Shown: piece by piece, positions 18,381-25,847 of the stretch
Numbering within the stretch: the first letter of the stretch is position 1
How the letters are laid out: each line of letters opens with the position of its first letter
Source: Paenibacillus validus NBRC 15382
Lineage (GTDB): Bacteria > Bacillota > Bacilli > Paenibacillales > NBRC-103111
DNA: 64,000 nt
NCBI RefSeq assembly: GCF_004000985.1
Contig: NZ_BIMH01000016.1
Span: 1-64,000 of the forward strand
Direction: 5' to 3'
Notes under the pieces: model-generated
What the model was told of the DNA's origin: nothing
Database searches by the model: none
Seen by the model: only the letters and a program-made list of their open reading frames with translations
Position numbers and translations under genes: made by a program

Positions 18381-18672
18381 AAAAACTCCTCATCCCGATA
18401 CGTCTAGCGTATACAAGGGACGAGGAGCTGATTCTCGTGGTACCACCCTAATTCGCCGCACGTTCACACGCGCGACCTTCATAGGTCTATCATGCAACAG
18501 ACCGAGAATGGTAACGGCTTCTAACCGGCTGCAACTACTGATCGTTCGAGGCAGCAACTCAGGAGTGCTCCGCATATCGTTAACGTCCGGTTTGCACCGA
18601 CCACCGGCTCTCTGTACGTTCCGCTTTATGCTTGGCTCCGTCATCGTTTGTTGAAATATGTCTCTTAAAGTT
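18381..18672 (-). promoter_or_regulatory. T-box riboswitch of serA, specifier AGC (Ser)
   Basis: On the minus strand the leader shows the order of a T-box: Stem I with GGTGCAAACCGG, a specifier region GCGGAGCACTCCTGAG, the invariant T-box AGGGTGGTACCACG (18436-18449) and a terminator in which CTCCTCGTCCC pairs with GGGATGAGGAG followed by TTTTT (18381-18427). By alignment with the glyQS leader from memory, the specifier is AGC at 18567-18569, a serine codon, so uncharged tRNA-Ser should allow serA expression. The Stem I boundary is approximate. Confidence 0.93.
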
Positions 18673-18678
18673 AATCCT

Positions 18679-18708
18679 ACCTTACCATGTCATTTTTAGC
18701 CTTGTCAA
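18679..18708 (-). promoter_or_regulatory. Promoter of the serA T-box transcript
   Basis: Reading the minus strand, TTGACA (18703-18708) is followed after 18 nt by TAAGGT (18679-18684), preceded by the extended TG. It is correctly placed to start the T-box leader. Confidence 0.65.
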
Positions 18709-18772
18709 TAGGAGGGAGGCCGATTTGTAATTTCGAAAATTTTGTGAAAAAATTGTTGTCCACATTCATTGC

Positions 18773-18818
18773 CGGCAACTGGGCTGCGGTTGCCGCGATC
18801 CGTATTCCGAAGTAAAAT
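18773..18818 (+). promoter_or_regulatory. Promoter of the rhodanese gene with a dyad over the -35
   Basis: TTGCCG (18790-18795) and TAAAAT (18813-18818) are 17 nt apart. The dyad CGGCAAC (18773-18779) / GTTGCCG (18789-18795) with a nine-base centre overlaps the -35 box and could be an operator. Confidence 0.55.
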
Positions 18819-18860
18819 GTTAGCTGTACCTAAGCAAAAGAGCAGAGGAGGAGCGCTGAC

Positions 18861-19184
18861 ATGTCGTTCGATAGAATTGGTCCGGACGCGTTTAAACGGA
18901 AGCTGGAGCGCGGTGAGCTGGAAGGTGCGCTTGCCATCGATGTCCGCGAGCCGATGGAATGGGAGTTTTATCATTGGGATGAGCTGCAATTGATGCCGAT
19001 GATGTCGATCCCGGAGCAGGTGGAAAGTTTGCCGAAGGATCGTCCGATTTACGTCGTTTGCGCGCATGGCGTGCGCAGTGCGAACGTTTGTCATTATTTG
19101 AGCGAGCGGGGATTCGAGCATATGATCAATGTGGAAGGCGGAATGGCTGCGCTCGCTGCATTGAAAGGGTTTCAATACGATTGA
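18861..19184 (+). CDS. Single-domain rhodanese-like protein
   Basis: A 107-residue cytoplasmic rhodanese domain, a likely sulfur carrier or sulfurtransferase. Motifs are AIDVREPMEWEFYHW, LQLMPMMSIPEQV and the active loop YVVCAHGVRSANVC with the catalytic Cys near residue 66; the loop CAHGVRS fits a persulfide-forming site. The ATG follows GAGGAGGAG. It is monocistronic, between its own promoter and a terminator. The partner in sulfur transfer is not evident from neighbours. Confidence 0.92.
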   Translation: MSFDRIGPDAFKRKLERGELEGALAIDVREPMEWEFYHWDELQLMPMMSIPEQVESLPKDRPIYVVCAHGVRSANVCHYLSERGFEHMINVEGGMAALAALKGFQYD

Positions 19185-19196
19185 ATACGACAAAAA

Positions 19197-19230
19197 AACA
19201 ACCTGCTCATAAGCTTGCAGCAGGTTGTTT
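19197..19230. terminator. Bidirectional terminator between rhodanese and the minus-strand gene
   Basis: AACAACCTGCT (19197-19207) pairs perfectly with AGCAGGTTGTT (19219-19229), with A and T runs on the two sides. It can serve the two convergent genes. Confidence 0.88.
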
Positions 19231-19245
19231 ATGGTTCGGACACGT

Positions 19246-20160
19246 TTAATTTGTTGTAAAGAACGGAAGCTGCGGCAGCGTTTCATTTCCGTAATATTTG
19301 TTGCGTAAGCGGAGGTAGTCGCCGGCCCGAACGGCGTCTGTGGCAAGCAGCATGTCGACGATTTGGGAGACTTCAGTCAAGTTCATTTTATTGGCTTGCC
19401 CGGAAGCGATCATATCGTCGATTCTTGCGCTCAAATCTTGAGGCGTAAACGCACGAAATTGTTTGCCGCTCATCATGAAGCCGGCCAAATAATCGTTCTT
19501 CACATTGAGCGATAACGCTCCCCATTCTTTGACGTTCAACGGCTTCGTCACGTCAATCGCTTTAAACTGCGGGTTCACGGTTTCGTTCCATTTGACGATC
19601 GCGTCGTAATATTCCTTCTCGGCTTTAAGCGCGAAGTTTTTCGCTTCGCCGAGGTAGGCGTCGGCCTGCAGCTGGGCGACCAGGTCCGGCCCGGACACGG
19701 CGTTGGCCTTGGACGTATAATTGCGCAGCGCTTCACTGAACAGCTTCAAGCTTTTCATGTAATCGGTATGCGCTTCCTTCAGAAGAGGAGAGGAGTCCGG
19801 CGACGACTTGGAGCCGAGCCCGTCGTAGGCGGCTTGCGCTTGTTTAGCTAAATCTTTAAGGATCAGCGAAGCGTCCGCGGATTGATTGGTCTGCAAATCA
19901 TCCATTTTTTCAAACCACGTTTTATGAAATTCCCTGTAAGGCTGATAAATGGTATGATAGAAGGACACCAAGTATTGCTGATGGTACGCGGTGAATCCGT
20001 TTTTTTCTTCATTTTGCTTCGCGATGAATTGTTCATATTGGGTCGTGGCGCGATCTTGTCCCATTTTTATCCCGTAAAAAAACGCCCCGAGAGCCACGAC
20101 CAGCATAAAGATGAAGGTGATGGCGAATAAGTAGTCCGTTCGGTTCAACCGTTTTTCCAT
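19246..20160 (-). CDS. Membrane-anchored protein of unknown function
   Basis: Not recognised. The 304-residue product has one N-terminal membrane segment (YLFAITFIFMLVVALGAFFYGIKMG) and a long, mostly helical, probably extracytoplasmic domain with many Lys/Glu/Gln, containing two similar-looking helical stretches (AYDGLGSK... and TDYMKSLKLFSEALRNYT). No catalytic motif is visible. ATG 20160 with an AGAGGTG site and the start MEKRLNRTDYLF is preferred over an in-frame start further upstream. It is divergent from the CPBP protease gene and convergent with the rhodanese gene. Confidence 0.8.
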   Translation of the reverse strand: MEKRLNRTDYLFAITFIFMLVVALGAFFYGIKMGQDRATTQYEQFIAKQNEEKNGFTAYHQQYLVSFYHTIYQPYREFHKTWFEKMDDLQTNQSADASLILKDLAKQAQAAYDGLGSKSSPDSSPLLKEAHTDYMKSLKLFSEALRNYTSKANAVSGPDLVAQLQADAYLGEAKNFALKAEKEYYDAIVKWNETVNPQFKAIDVTKPLNVKEWGALSLNVKNDYLAGFMMSGKQFRAFTPQDLSARIDDMIASGQANKMNLTEVSQIVDMLLATDAVRAGDYLRLRNKYYGNETLPQLPFFTTN

Positions 20161-20229
20161 ATCATATGCACCTCTAATCTTTTCCTCTGCTGAATAGTAT
20201 AGGATAATTTGTCGAAAAAGGGAATCATC

Positions 20230-20823
20230 ATGAAAAAATTCAACTTTAAGCAACTAAAGTTTCACCGGGTCAACATCCAGGAGATGAACGACCGTCTGCT
20301 GCTGATCAATTTGTATATTACCCAATTGATCGTTTTGCTGATCGCGGCTATCGTCATGTTTTTTCAGAAGCCGGACCTGCTATCGATGTTCTCCACCGCT
20401 CCGGGGGTGAGCATCGCCGTGTGGGGCGTGTTATTCGCCTTGGCCGTGCTTGCCGTCGATTTGTTCGTGTCACAATGGGTGCCGCCGGAAGTTACGGACG
20501 ACGGGGGCATTAACGAGATGCTGTTCCGCAACCGGCCGTTGTGGCACATCGCCCTCATATCGCTCGTCGTATCGCTTTGTGAAGAACTGCTGTTTCGCGG
20601 CGCCATTCAGGCTTCCTGGGGTCCTTACTGGACAAGCATTCTGTTCGCGGCCATACACGTCCGATACTTGCAGCACTGGCTGATGACGGGTCTCGTCTTC
20701 AGCATCAGTTACGGACTTGGCTGGATTTATATCCAAACCGGATCGCTTTGGACGCCGATCGTCGCCCACTTTCTCATCGATTTCACGATGGGGTGCATTC
20801 TAAGGTACAGGAGAGAGTCATAA
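20230..20823 (+). CDS. CPBP (CAAX/Abi) family intramembrane metalloprotease
   Basis: A 197-residue polytopic membrane protein of the CPBP family, glutamic-type intramembrane proteases related to eukaryotic CAAX prenyl protease 2. The three motifs are present: SLCEELLFRGAIQ (EExxxR), the FAAIHV block corresponding to FxxxH, and AHFLIDF (HxxxN/D). It has about five hydrophobic segments. ATG 20230 is used; the upstream in-frame TTG has no ribosome site. It abuts the next small membrane gene. Its substrate cannot be inferred from the sequence. Confidence 0.88.
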   Translation: MKKFNFKQLKFHRVNIQEMNDRLLLINLYITQLIVLLIAAIVMFFQKPDLLSMFSTAPGVSIAVWGVLFALAVLAVDLFVSQWVPPEVTDDGGINEMLFRNRPLWHIALISLVVSLCEELLFRGAIQASWGPYWTSILFAAIHVRYLQHWLMTGLVFSISYGLGWIYIQTGSLWTPIVAHFLIDFTMGCILRYRRES

Positions 20824-21048
20824 ATGAGCGTCAAACGCATCCTAGCCGACCGGCCTCATACACAGCCGGAATCGGGAACAAGGGCGGGGTCCGATGTTCC
20901 CGAGGATCATTATTTGCCGCCGCGCAAAGTGGTCCATCCGACAGAGAAAGAAAAATGGCTGCGTTTCTTTTATCGGTCGCTGCTCTGGATTTTTGTACTG
21001 CTTGTCGCCGGACTGCTGGTGTGGGGCTGGCAGCGGATCAATGCATAG
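20824..21048 (+). CDS. Small single-span membrane protein, unknown
   Basis: Not recognised. A 74-residue protein with a charged, proline-containing N-terminal half (to about residue 45) and one C-terminal membrane segment (SLLWIFVLLVAGLLVWGW), suggesting a tail-anchored protein. It starts directly after the protease stop codon, GAGAG upstream serving as ribosome site, so the two are probably co-translated and may act together. Its end overlaps the convergent deacetylase gene by 11 nt. Confidence 0.7.
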   Translation: MSVKRILADRPHTQPESGTRAGSDVPEDHYLPPRKVVHPTEKEKWLRFFYRSLLWIFVLLVAGLLVWGWQRINA

Positions 21049-21952
21049 CCGTATCGATGGACTGCGGATCGACGAATGCGTATCCGCGTTCTTCCAAGCG
21101 GGTTAATAGCGTATCCAGCGCTTCCGCGGTCCAGGGCAGCTCGTGCATCAAAATATTGCTGCCGGGTCGAAGCTGCTCGAGAACGTTTGCGACAACCTGC
21201 TCGGGACTGTTATTTTTTACCGTCATTTCCCAGTCCTTGGAGCCGTTGGACCACGTCATGTACAGCAGCCCCTCCTCTTTGGCTTTAGCCCTGACTTCCT
21301 CGCTTCCCGAGCCGAACGGCGGACGGAAGAAAGCCGGGGCTTTCCCCGTAATCGCTTTTACCGCTTGCTGCACATCTCCGATTTGCCGATCGACCTTCTC
21401 TTTGCTTTCCTTCTTCAGGTCGATATGATCCCAAGAGTGATTGCCTATCGTTTGTCCGCGCTCGTCAAGGAGCTTGACAATATCCGGATGCTGTTTAATC
21501 CGGTACCCGTTCAGGAAAAAAATCGCTTTCGCTTTATGCTTGTCGAGCGTATCCAGCAGCGAGCGGTTAAGCTCCAAATCTTTGGGCCCGTCATCGAACG
21601 TAAGAAGCACGACTTGTTTCGTGTGCGCGGCCGCGTCTATCGGAACGATATCGTACGTTTTCGGGTTCATTCTGTAAGTTTTAGCCGCGGGCTGAGGGGC
21701 GGCAGGGTCCGGCTTGTCGAGGTTGCTCGTTGCGGCAGTCTCCCCGGAGCGGCTGCCGCCCGGGACGTTCGGTGTGTCGGAAGCGGCCGGGGTTGTCGGC
21801 GCGGTCAAATCAGCGTTCCGCTTAGAGTCCGTAGCCGCCGGGGCTGGAGTTTGCACAGGCGCCGCTGCCGGCTGCGAATTCGAGCAGGACACGACGAGCA
21901 GGGCGCTCAGCGCGACCGCTGCTGAGAAGGTGAACCGGATCTTGTGAGTCAT
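21038..21952 (-). CDS. Polysaccharide deacetylase lipoprotein
   Basis: A secreted, lipid-anchored NodB-domain hydrolase that removes acetyl groups from a cell-wall or other polysaccharide. The 304-residue product has a lipoprotein signal (ALLVVSCSNS, lipid Cys near residue 22), a low-complexity Ala/Pro/Thr linker to about 110, and the NodB motifs TFDDGP (metal Asp), IGNHSWDH (HxxxH), FFRPPFGSGS and the C-terminal LMHELPW. All catalytic residues are visible. Start ATG 21952 gives the signal peptide at the N-terminus; upstream in-frame starts are possible. Target polymer unknown. Confidence 0.9.
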   Translation of the reverse strand: MTHKIRFTFSAAVALSALLVVSCSNSQPAAAPVQTPAPAATDSKRNADLTAPTTPAASDTPNVPGGSRSGETAATSNLDKPDPAAPQPAAKTYRMNPKTYDIVPIDAAAHTKQVVLLTFDDGPKDLELNRSLLDTLDKHKAKAIFFLNGYRIKQHPDIVKLLDERGQTIGNHSWDHIDLKKESKEKVDRQIGDVQQAVKAITGKAPAFFRPPFGSGSEEVRAKAKEEGLLYMTWSNGSKDWEMTVKNNSPEQVVANVLEQLRPGSNILMHELPWTAEALDTLLTRLEERGYAFVDPQSIDTAMH

Positions 21953-22070
21953 TGTCGTTTTCAAACTCCCGTCTTCGTAATAGTTAACTGACTTCCTGAT
22001 TTTATCATGCATGGTTACCCTGCTCCTAGCGGAAAATATAATCGTACACCACAACAATGGAGGGATGGCT

Positions 22071-22451
22071 ATGAGACTGGGAGCATTTTTGTTCGGCGGG
22101 CTCGTTGGGGCTGCTGCGGCGATTTATGTGGCGAACAAGACGAAACCTTTTGCGTGGTCGGCATGGACTGGCAGCGATTTGGCCAGCAGCTTCTTGAACG
22201 CGACCGGCAATCAATCGGGCAACTCCAAGAAGAATACGGCAGAAGCGCAGCCTTCTTTCAAACAAGCTTCGACGACTACCGCGAGTGCGGCAAAATCGAA
22301 TAAAAAAGAGACGGCGATCGATGAAGATTTGTTCAAGGCCGACGGCCTGAACAAGGTCGGAGATATCGTCAACCAGGATCCGAAGCTGAGAGCGGCGGTA
22401 GACGAAATTATGGCGGGCAATTCGCAGAAAAGCGAGCAGCGCGCGCACTAA
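22071..22451 (+). CDS. YtxH-like small membrane protein
   Basis: A 126-residue protein with a glycine/alanine-rich membrane segment at the N-terminus (LGAFLFGGLVGAAAAIYVANK), a Ser/Thr/Lys-rich linker and a short helical C-terminus (NKVGDIVNQDPKLRAAVDEIM). This layout resembles YtxH-domain stress proteins but similarity is loose. ATG 22071 is 6 nt after GGAGGG. It is divergent from the deacetylase gene and closes with a strong terminator. Function unknown. Confidence 0.72.
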   Translation: MRLGAFLFGGLVGAAAAIYVANKTKPFAWSAWTGSDLASSFLNATGNQSGNSKKNTAEAQPSFKQASTTTASAAKSNKKETAIDEDLFKADGLNKVGDIVNQDPKLRAAVDEIMAGNSQKSEQRAH

Positions 22452-22485
22452 TACGGTAATCACTCACACATTTTCGATTGCAATC

Positions 22486-22527
22486 GACGCGGAGTCGTTC
22501 CCAAGCGGGACGTGCTCCGTGTCTTTT
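22486..22527 (+). terminator. Intrinsic terminator before mecA
   Basis: GACGCGGAG...GTTCCC (22486-22502) pairs with GGGAC...CTCCGTGTC (22507-22523) around a four-base AAGC loop and is followed by five T. Confidence 0.87.
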
Positions 22528-22578
22528 TATGTTTTTGCCTATTTTTCAGAGGGTAACCGTTCTTTTCTTGCGGGTTTG

Positions 22579-22587
22579 TGATATAAT
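22579..22587 (+). promoter_or_regulatory. Extended -10 promoter of mecA
   Basis: A TG-A-TATAAT extended -10 lies at 22579-22587; no good -35 is found 17 nt upstream. It leaves a leader of about 150 nt before mecA, in which no known riboswitch was recognised. Confidence 0.6.
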
Positions 22588-22745
22588 AGTCGTAGCATGG
22601 AATACAAGCTTTTCTTATCCATGTCCAAGGACCGCAGAAATCGGGCCTGCCCTAATTCAGATGCGGTTGTCGTATGACCCACGGCACACCTTTATAAACT
22701 AAACTTCATAAGCTGTTATTAAAGTCGGCAAGGGAGGAATCCAGT

Positions 22746-23351
22746 ATGAAAATGGAGCGTTTAAGTCAGGACAAGATACGGATATTCCTCACATTCGATG
22801 ACTTAACGGAGCGCGGCATTCAGAAGGATGACATGTGGCGAGAAATCCCGAAGGTTCATGAGCTGTTCAGCGAAATGATGGATCAAGCTTATATGGAGCT
22901 AGGATTTGACGCAACCGGGCCGCTTGCCGTGGAAGTTCTCGCTATGCCGGCGCAAGGAATGATGGTCATCGTAACGCGGGGGAAAATGAACTTCAATTCA
23001 TCTGACGATACGCTGGAAGACGAACTTGAAGAAGAAGTGTACGAGCTGGAATTAACGTTGGATGAGACGGATCAAGTAACGTATGCGTTTCATGACTTCG
23101 AAGATTTGTTGAGGCTCGCCAAAGTCATCGGACCGATGCTGACTGACGGAGGAACGTTGTACGCTTACAAGAACAAGTGGATCCTGCTGCTTGATGCAGA
23201 ACCGATGGACGAGAAGAAGCTGCAGTCCGTCGTGGCCGTGTTGTCGGAATACGGGGAAGCGACTTCAGTTACGCAAGCGGTGCTGGAAGAATACGGCAAG
23301 ACGGTTATCGCCGAGGACGCCGTCGGAACGCTTTGCGCTAAATTTCAATAA
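22746..23351 (+). CDS. mecA: ClpC adaptor protein MecA
   Basis: MecA binds substrates such as ComK and delivers them to the ClpC-ClpP protease. The 201-residue protein shows the family N-terminus MKMERLSQDKIRIFLTFDDLTERGI, a variable acidic middle (DDTLEDELEEEVYELE) and a C-terminal ClpC-binding domain (FHDFEDLLRLAKVIG, LYAYKNKWILLLD). Length is close to the 218 of Bacillus MecA. It has its own promoter and a terminator directly after it. Whether it corresponds to MecA or the paralogue YpbH cannot be decided from the sequence alone. Confidence 0.92.
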   Translation: MKMERLSQDKIRIFLTFDDLTERGIQKDDMWREIPKVHELFSEMMDQAYMELGFDATGPLAVEVLAMPAQGMMVIVTRGKMNFNSSDDTLEDELEEEVYELELTLDETDQVTYAFHDFEDLLRLAKVIGPMLTDGGTLYAYKNKWILLLDAEPMDEKKLQSVVAVLSEYGEATSVTQAVLEEYGKTVIAEDAVGTLCAKFQ

Positions 23352-23394
23352 AGCTTTATCGGGAATTACCGTTTCCATGCATAAGATACATGGT

Positions 23395-23438
23395 AAAGCA
23401 TTCGCAAAAACGATCTGTTTTTGAGGAATGCTTTTTTT
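23395..23438 (+). terminator. Intrinsic terminator between mecA and the primase-like gene
   Basis: AAAGCATTC (23395-23403) pairs with GAATGCTTT (23426-23434), with an inner AAAAA/TTTTT stem (23406-23410 / 23418-23422) and a seven-T tail (23432-23438). The ribosome site of the next gene begins only 2 nt later, so there is no room for a promoter between them. Confidence 0.88.
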
Positions 23439-23457
23439 GCGGGGAGGAACTAGACAG

Positions 23458-25005
23458 GTGAGCGGAACGAACATGAGCGCGGCGAAGCCAACTTTCGACT
23501 TGGAAGAGCTGGTGTCCCATTATCAAAAACAGCTTCGCGATGATGCGAACCATTATTTGCGGCGCAGAGGCATCGAGAATGAAACCGTCGAGCAGTACCG
23601 AATCGGCTTCGAGCCGGGCAAGATCGGATTTTACGTCCAATCCGGGAAACTGGGGGATTACTTTGAGAATCGGATCATTATCCCGATCGTGAATAAAGAA
23701 GGCGTTCCCGTCGATTTGATCGGACGTACGATCGATAACCGCGAACCCAAATATAAGACGCTGCTCGGGATCGAAGATTATTTGTTTAATGAACCGGTGC
23801 TCGAGCAGGCGGAAGATGTCATATTATGCGGCGGCATCTTCGATGTGCTGAGCTTGGCGCAGTCCCGACTGCCGGCCGTCTGCGCTTCGGCATGGATGAG
23901 CTTCAAGGATGCTCATCTGGAGAAGCTGCGGGATAAGCGGGTTTTTATTTGCTTGGGCAACGACGAGCTGGGGCGAAGGGAAAGCGCGAAAATCGAAGGT
24001 CAGCTGCAAGGGATCAGCAAGCAAACGTTTATCGTCAATTTGCCCGAGTCCATTCGGGATGTGAACGATTTCTTTGTACGGGTGCAAAATCCGCTCGACA
24101 CCTTCATGCAGTTGCTGAACGAAACGATGGAGGAAGCGCTGCTGCTGCCGATTGCGCCCGATGTGAAGAACATTACCGCCTATACGGAAGAATATATGAA
24201 ACGTTACCGCGGCCAAGTGTCCGGTATTACGACGGGAATCGCGAATCTGGATGAAGCCTTGATCGGCGGACTTCGTGCCGGGCTGTATTTTATCGCAGGA
24301 GGGGCGTCTTCCGGCAAAACGATGCTGATGAAGCAAATTGCCGACGAGATCGCTTTCTCGCAAATCCCTGTCGTATACGTGTCATGGGACATGACGGCTT
24401 TCGAGCTGTGGGCCCGCAGCATCGCCCGGATTATCGGTACAGAGCCGCATCGCGTGCTGAGCGGCAAAGCTTCGCCGGACGAAGTGAGCCGTGCGAACAA
24501 GAAGTACGCATTCATCAGCAAATGGATGTGGACGATCGAGTGTTCGCTGGAAACATCGATGGACCGGGTGTTCGCTACGATCGAGAGGATCGCAAGCATC
24601 GCCGGCCGGACGCCTGTCGTCTTCATCGACCACTTGAACCGCGTGCCTACGACCGGCTTGCAGCGGCAGCCGCAATCGGTCGCGGAGCATCAAACGATGC
24701 TGGCCTATGTGCTGAAGCAATGGTCCAGGGAGTGGGGAGGGCCGGTGCTGGCCGCGATTCCGTCCAACCTGGGCTCCGAGAAGCTGCCGGAAGGCGTAGA
24801 AGCATCTGCGGATGTCATCCTCGGCTTGAAGCACGGCGAGCCGGAAGAAACGGACGGCTGCGTCGTAAATTGCGCGCTGGAGCTGCTTAAGCATCGCAAC
24901 GGCCCGCTTGCCCGGGTACCGCTTCGCTTTAACCAGCGAGAGGCGAGGTTTGAAGCCGTAACGGAGGCCGGTAAGGCTGGCCCCGTCGCACCGGAGGGTG
25001 CGTAA
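23458..25005 (+). CDS. Primase-helicase-like fusion: Toprim_N, degenerate TOPRIM, DnaB/RecA-type ATPase
   Basis: A 515-residue protein with the domain order of phage T7 gp4 or Twinkle but without a zinc-binding domain. Residues 20-110 resemble the DnaG core N-terminal part (ANHYLRRRGIENETVEQYRIGF, FENRIIIPIVNKEG, PKYKTLLG). Residues 120-195 are TOPRIM-like, but the catalytic Glu of EGxxD is Gly (CGGIFDVL, 124) and the first Asp of DxD is Gly (LGNDELG, 167), so primer synthesis is unlikely. Residues 255-500 are a DnaB-like ATPase with Walker A GGASSGKT (281) and Walker B VVFID (387). Start GTG lies 10 nt after GGGGAGG; ATG 23473 is an alternative. Role unknown; a helicase or DNA-binding ATPase is plausible. 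Confidence 0.8.
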   Translation: MSGTNMSAAKPTFDLEELVSHYQKQLRDDANHYLRRRGIENETVEQYRIGFEPGKIGFYVQSGKLGDYFENRIIIPIVNKEGVPVDLIGRTIDNREPKYKTLLGIEDYLFNEPVLEQAEDVILCGGIFDVLSLAQSRLPAVCASAWMSFKDAHLEKLRDKRVFICLGNDELGRRESAKIEGQLQGISKQTFIVNLPESIRDVNDFFVRVQNPLDTFMQLLNETMEEALLLPIAPDVKNITAYTEEYMKRYRGQVSGITTGIANLDEALIGGLRAGLYFIAGGASSGKTMLMKQIADEIAFSQIPVVYVSWDMTAFELWARSIARIIGTEPHRVLSGKASPDEVSRANKKYAFISKWMWTIECSLETSMDRVFATIERIASIAGRTPVVFIDHLNRVPTTGLQRQPQSVAEHQTMLAYVLKQWSREWGGPVLAAIPSNLGSEKLPEGVEASADVILGLKHGEPEETDGCVVNCALELLKHRNGPLARVPLRFNQREARFEAVTEAGKAGPVAPEGA

Positions 25006-25029
25006 AGGCTTTCGATCCGCTAAGAGGTG

Positions 25030-25101
25030 ATGGCATTATACAACGAAAATGACTATAATGAACTCATGAAGGAAACCGAGGATAGGAGGGATCGCACCTG
25101 A
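25030..25101 (+). CDS. Possible 23-residue upstream ORF of prsW
   Basis: An ATG (or the GTG just before it at 25027) next to AAGAGGTG opens 23 codons, MALYNENDYNELMKETEDRR..., ending in a TGA at 25099-25101 that overlaps the proposed CTG start of prsW (CTGA). The peptide is very charged and has no known family. It may be a coupling leader rather than a functional protein. Spacing to its ribosome site is poor, so translation is uncertain. Confidence 0.35.
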   Translation: MALYNENDYNELMKETEDRRDRT

Positions 25102-25790
25102 GCATACTGTCACTTCTGATTGCAGCCGTTGCGCCGGGTGTCGCCCTGCTGTCCTATTTTTATTTGAAGGACCGGTACGATCCGGAGCCGATCTCGTTCG
25201 TGCTGAAGCTGTTTTTCTTCGGCGTGCTGCTCGTCTTTCCGGTTATGGTGCTGCAGCGCACCCTGGTGCAAGGCTTAGGCGATCATCCGTTCGTGTTTTC
25301 GTTCCTTACCTCATCGCTGCCTGAGGAATTTTTCAAGTGGTTTATCGTCTATTTTATTATTTATAAACATACGAATTTCGATGAGCCGTATGACGGTATC
25401 GTGTATGCGGTCGCCGTATCTTTAGGGTTTGCCACCTTGGAGAACGTATTGTACGCTTTTTTGAATGATTACGACTTCACGGCGCTTCTGATGCGCGCCT
25501 TCCTGCCGGTATCGGGACACGCCATGTTCGGCGTGATGATGGGGTATCATTTCGGCAGAGCCAAATTTTCTTCCGACCGAACGAGCAGGCATTTGGCGAT
25601 GGCATTTTGGCTGCCGTTCTTCTGGCACGGCGTGTTTGACTATACGTTATTCGTCTCCAAAAATTACTGGGTCTGGTTCATGATCCCGTTAATGACGTTC
25701 TTATGGCTGCGCAGCTTGTTGAAGGTGAAACGAGCCAACGCCAAATCGCCGCTGCGGATGGCGACGCGTGAGGAGCGGGTTAAAATTTAG
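25098..25790 (+). CDS. prsW: Intramembrane metalloprotease PrsW, apparent CTG start
   Basis: PrsW cleaves anti-sigma factors such as RsiW in Bacillus. The 230-residue protein has about seven membrane segments and the motifs SSLPEEFFKWFIVYF (EE), ATLENVLY, PVSGHAMFGVMMGYHFG and FFWHGVFDYTLF, giving the conserved Glu/His metal ligands. The family N-terminus (SILSLLIAAVAPGVALLSYFYLKD) is encoded upstream of the first TTG at 25164, back to a TAG at 25083-25085, and the only reasonable initiation codon is CTG 25098, 7 nt after AGGAGGG. That codon overlaps the stop of a tiny ORF (CTGA). Alternatively, synthesis starts at 25164 and the protein lacks its first membrane segment. Confidence 0.85.
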   Translation: MSILSLLIAAVAPGVALLSYFYLKDRYDPEPISFVLKLFFFGVLLVFPVMVLQRTLVQGLGDHPFVFSFLTSSLPEEFFKWFIVYFIIYKHTNFDEPYDGIVYAVAVSLGFATLENVLYAFLNDYDFTALLMRAFLPVSGHAMFGVMMGYHFGRAKFSSDRTSRHLAMAFWLPFFWHGVFDYTLFVSKNYWVWFMIPLMTFLWLRSLLKVKRANAKSPLRMATREERVKI

Positions 25791-25795
25791 GTCGA

Positions 25796-25823
25796 TTGTC
25801 AATAATAGGTAGCAGCCTATTAT
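25796..25823 (+). promoter_or_regulatory. Promoter with a dyad for the small Cys-rich gene
   Basis: TTGTCA (25796-25801) and TATTAT (25818-25823) are 16 nt apart. A perfect dyad, ATAATAGG (25802-25809) / CCTATTAT (25816-25823) with a six-base centre, fills the spacer and covers the -10. It has no T run behind it, so an operator is more likely than a terminator. Confidence 0.5.
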
Positions 25824-25847
25824 ATAAAGAGACCCGGAGGACGCCCC

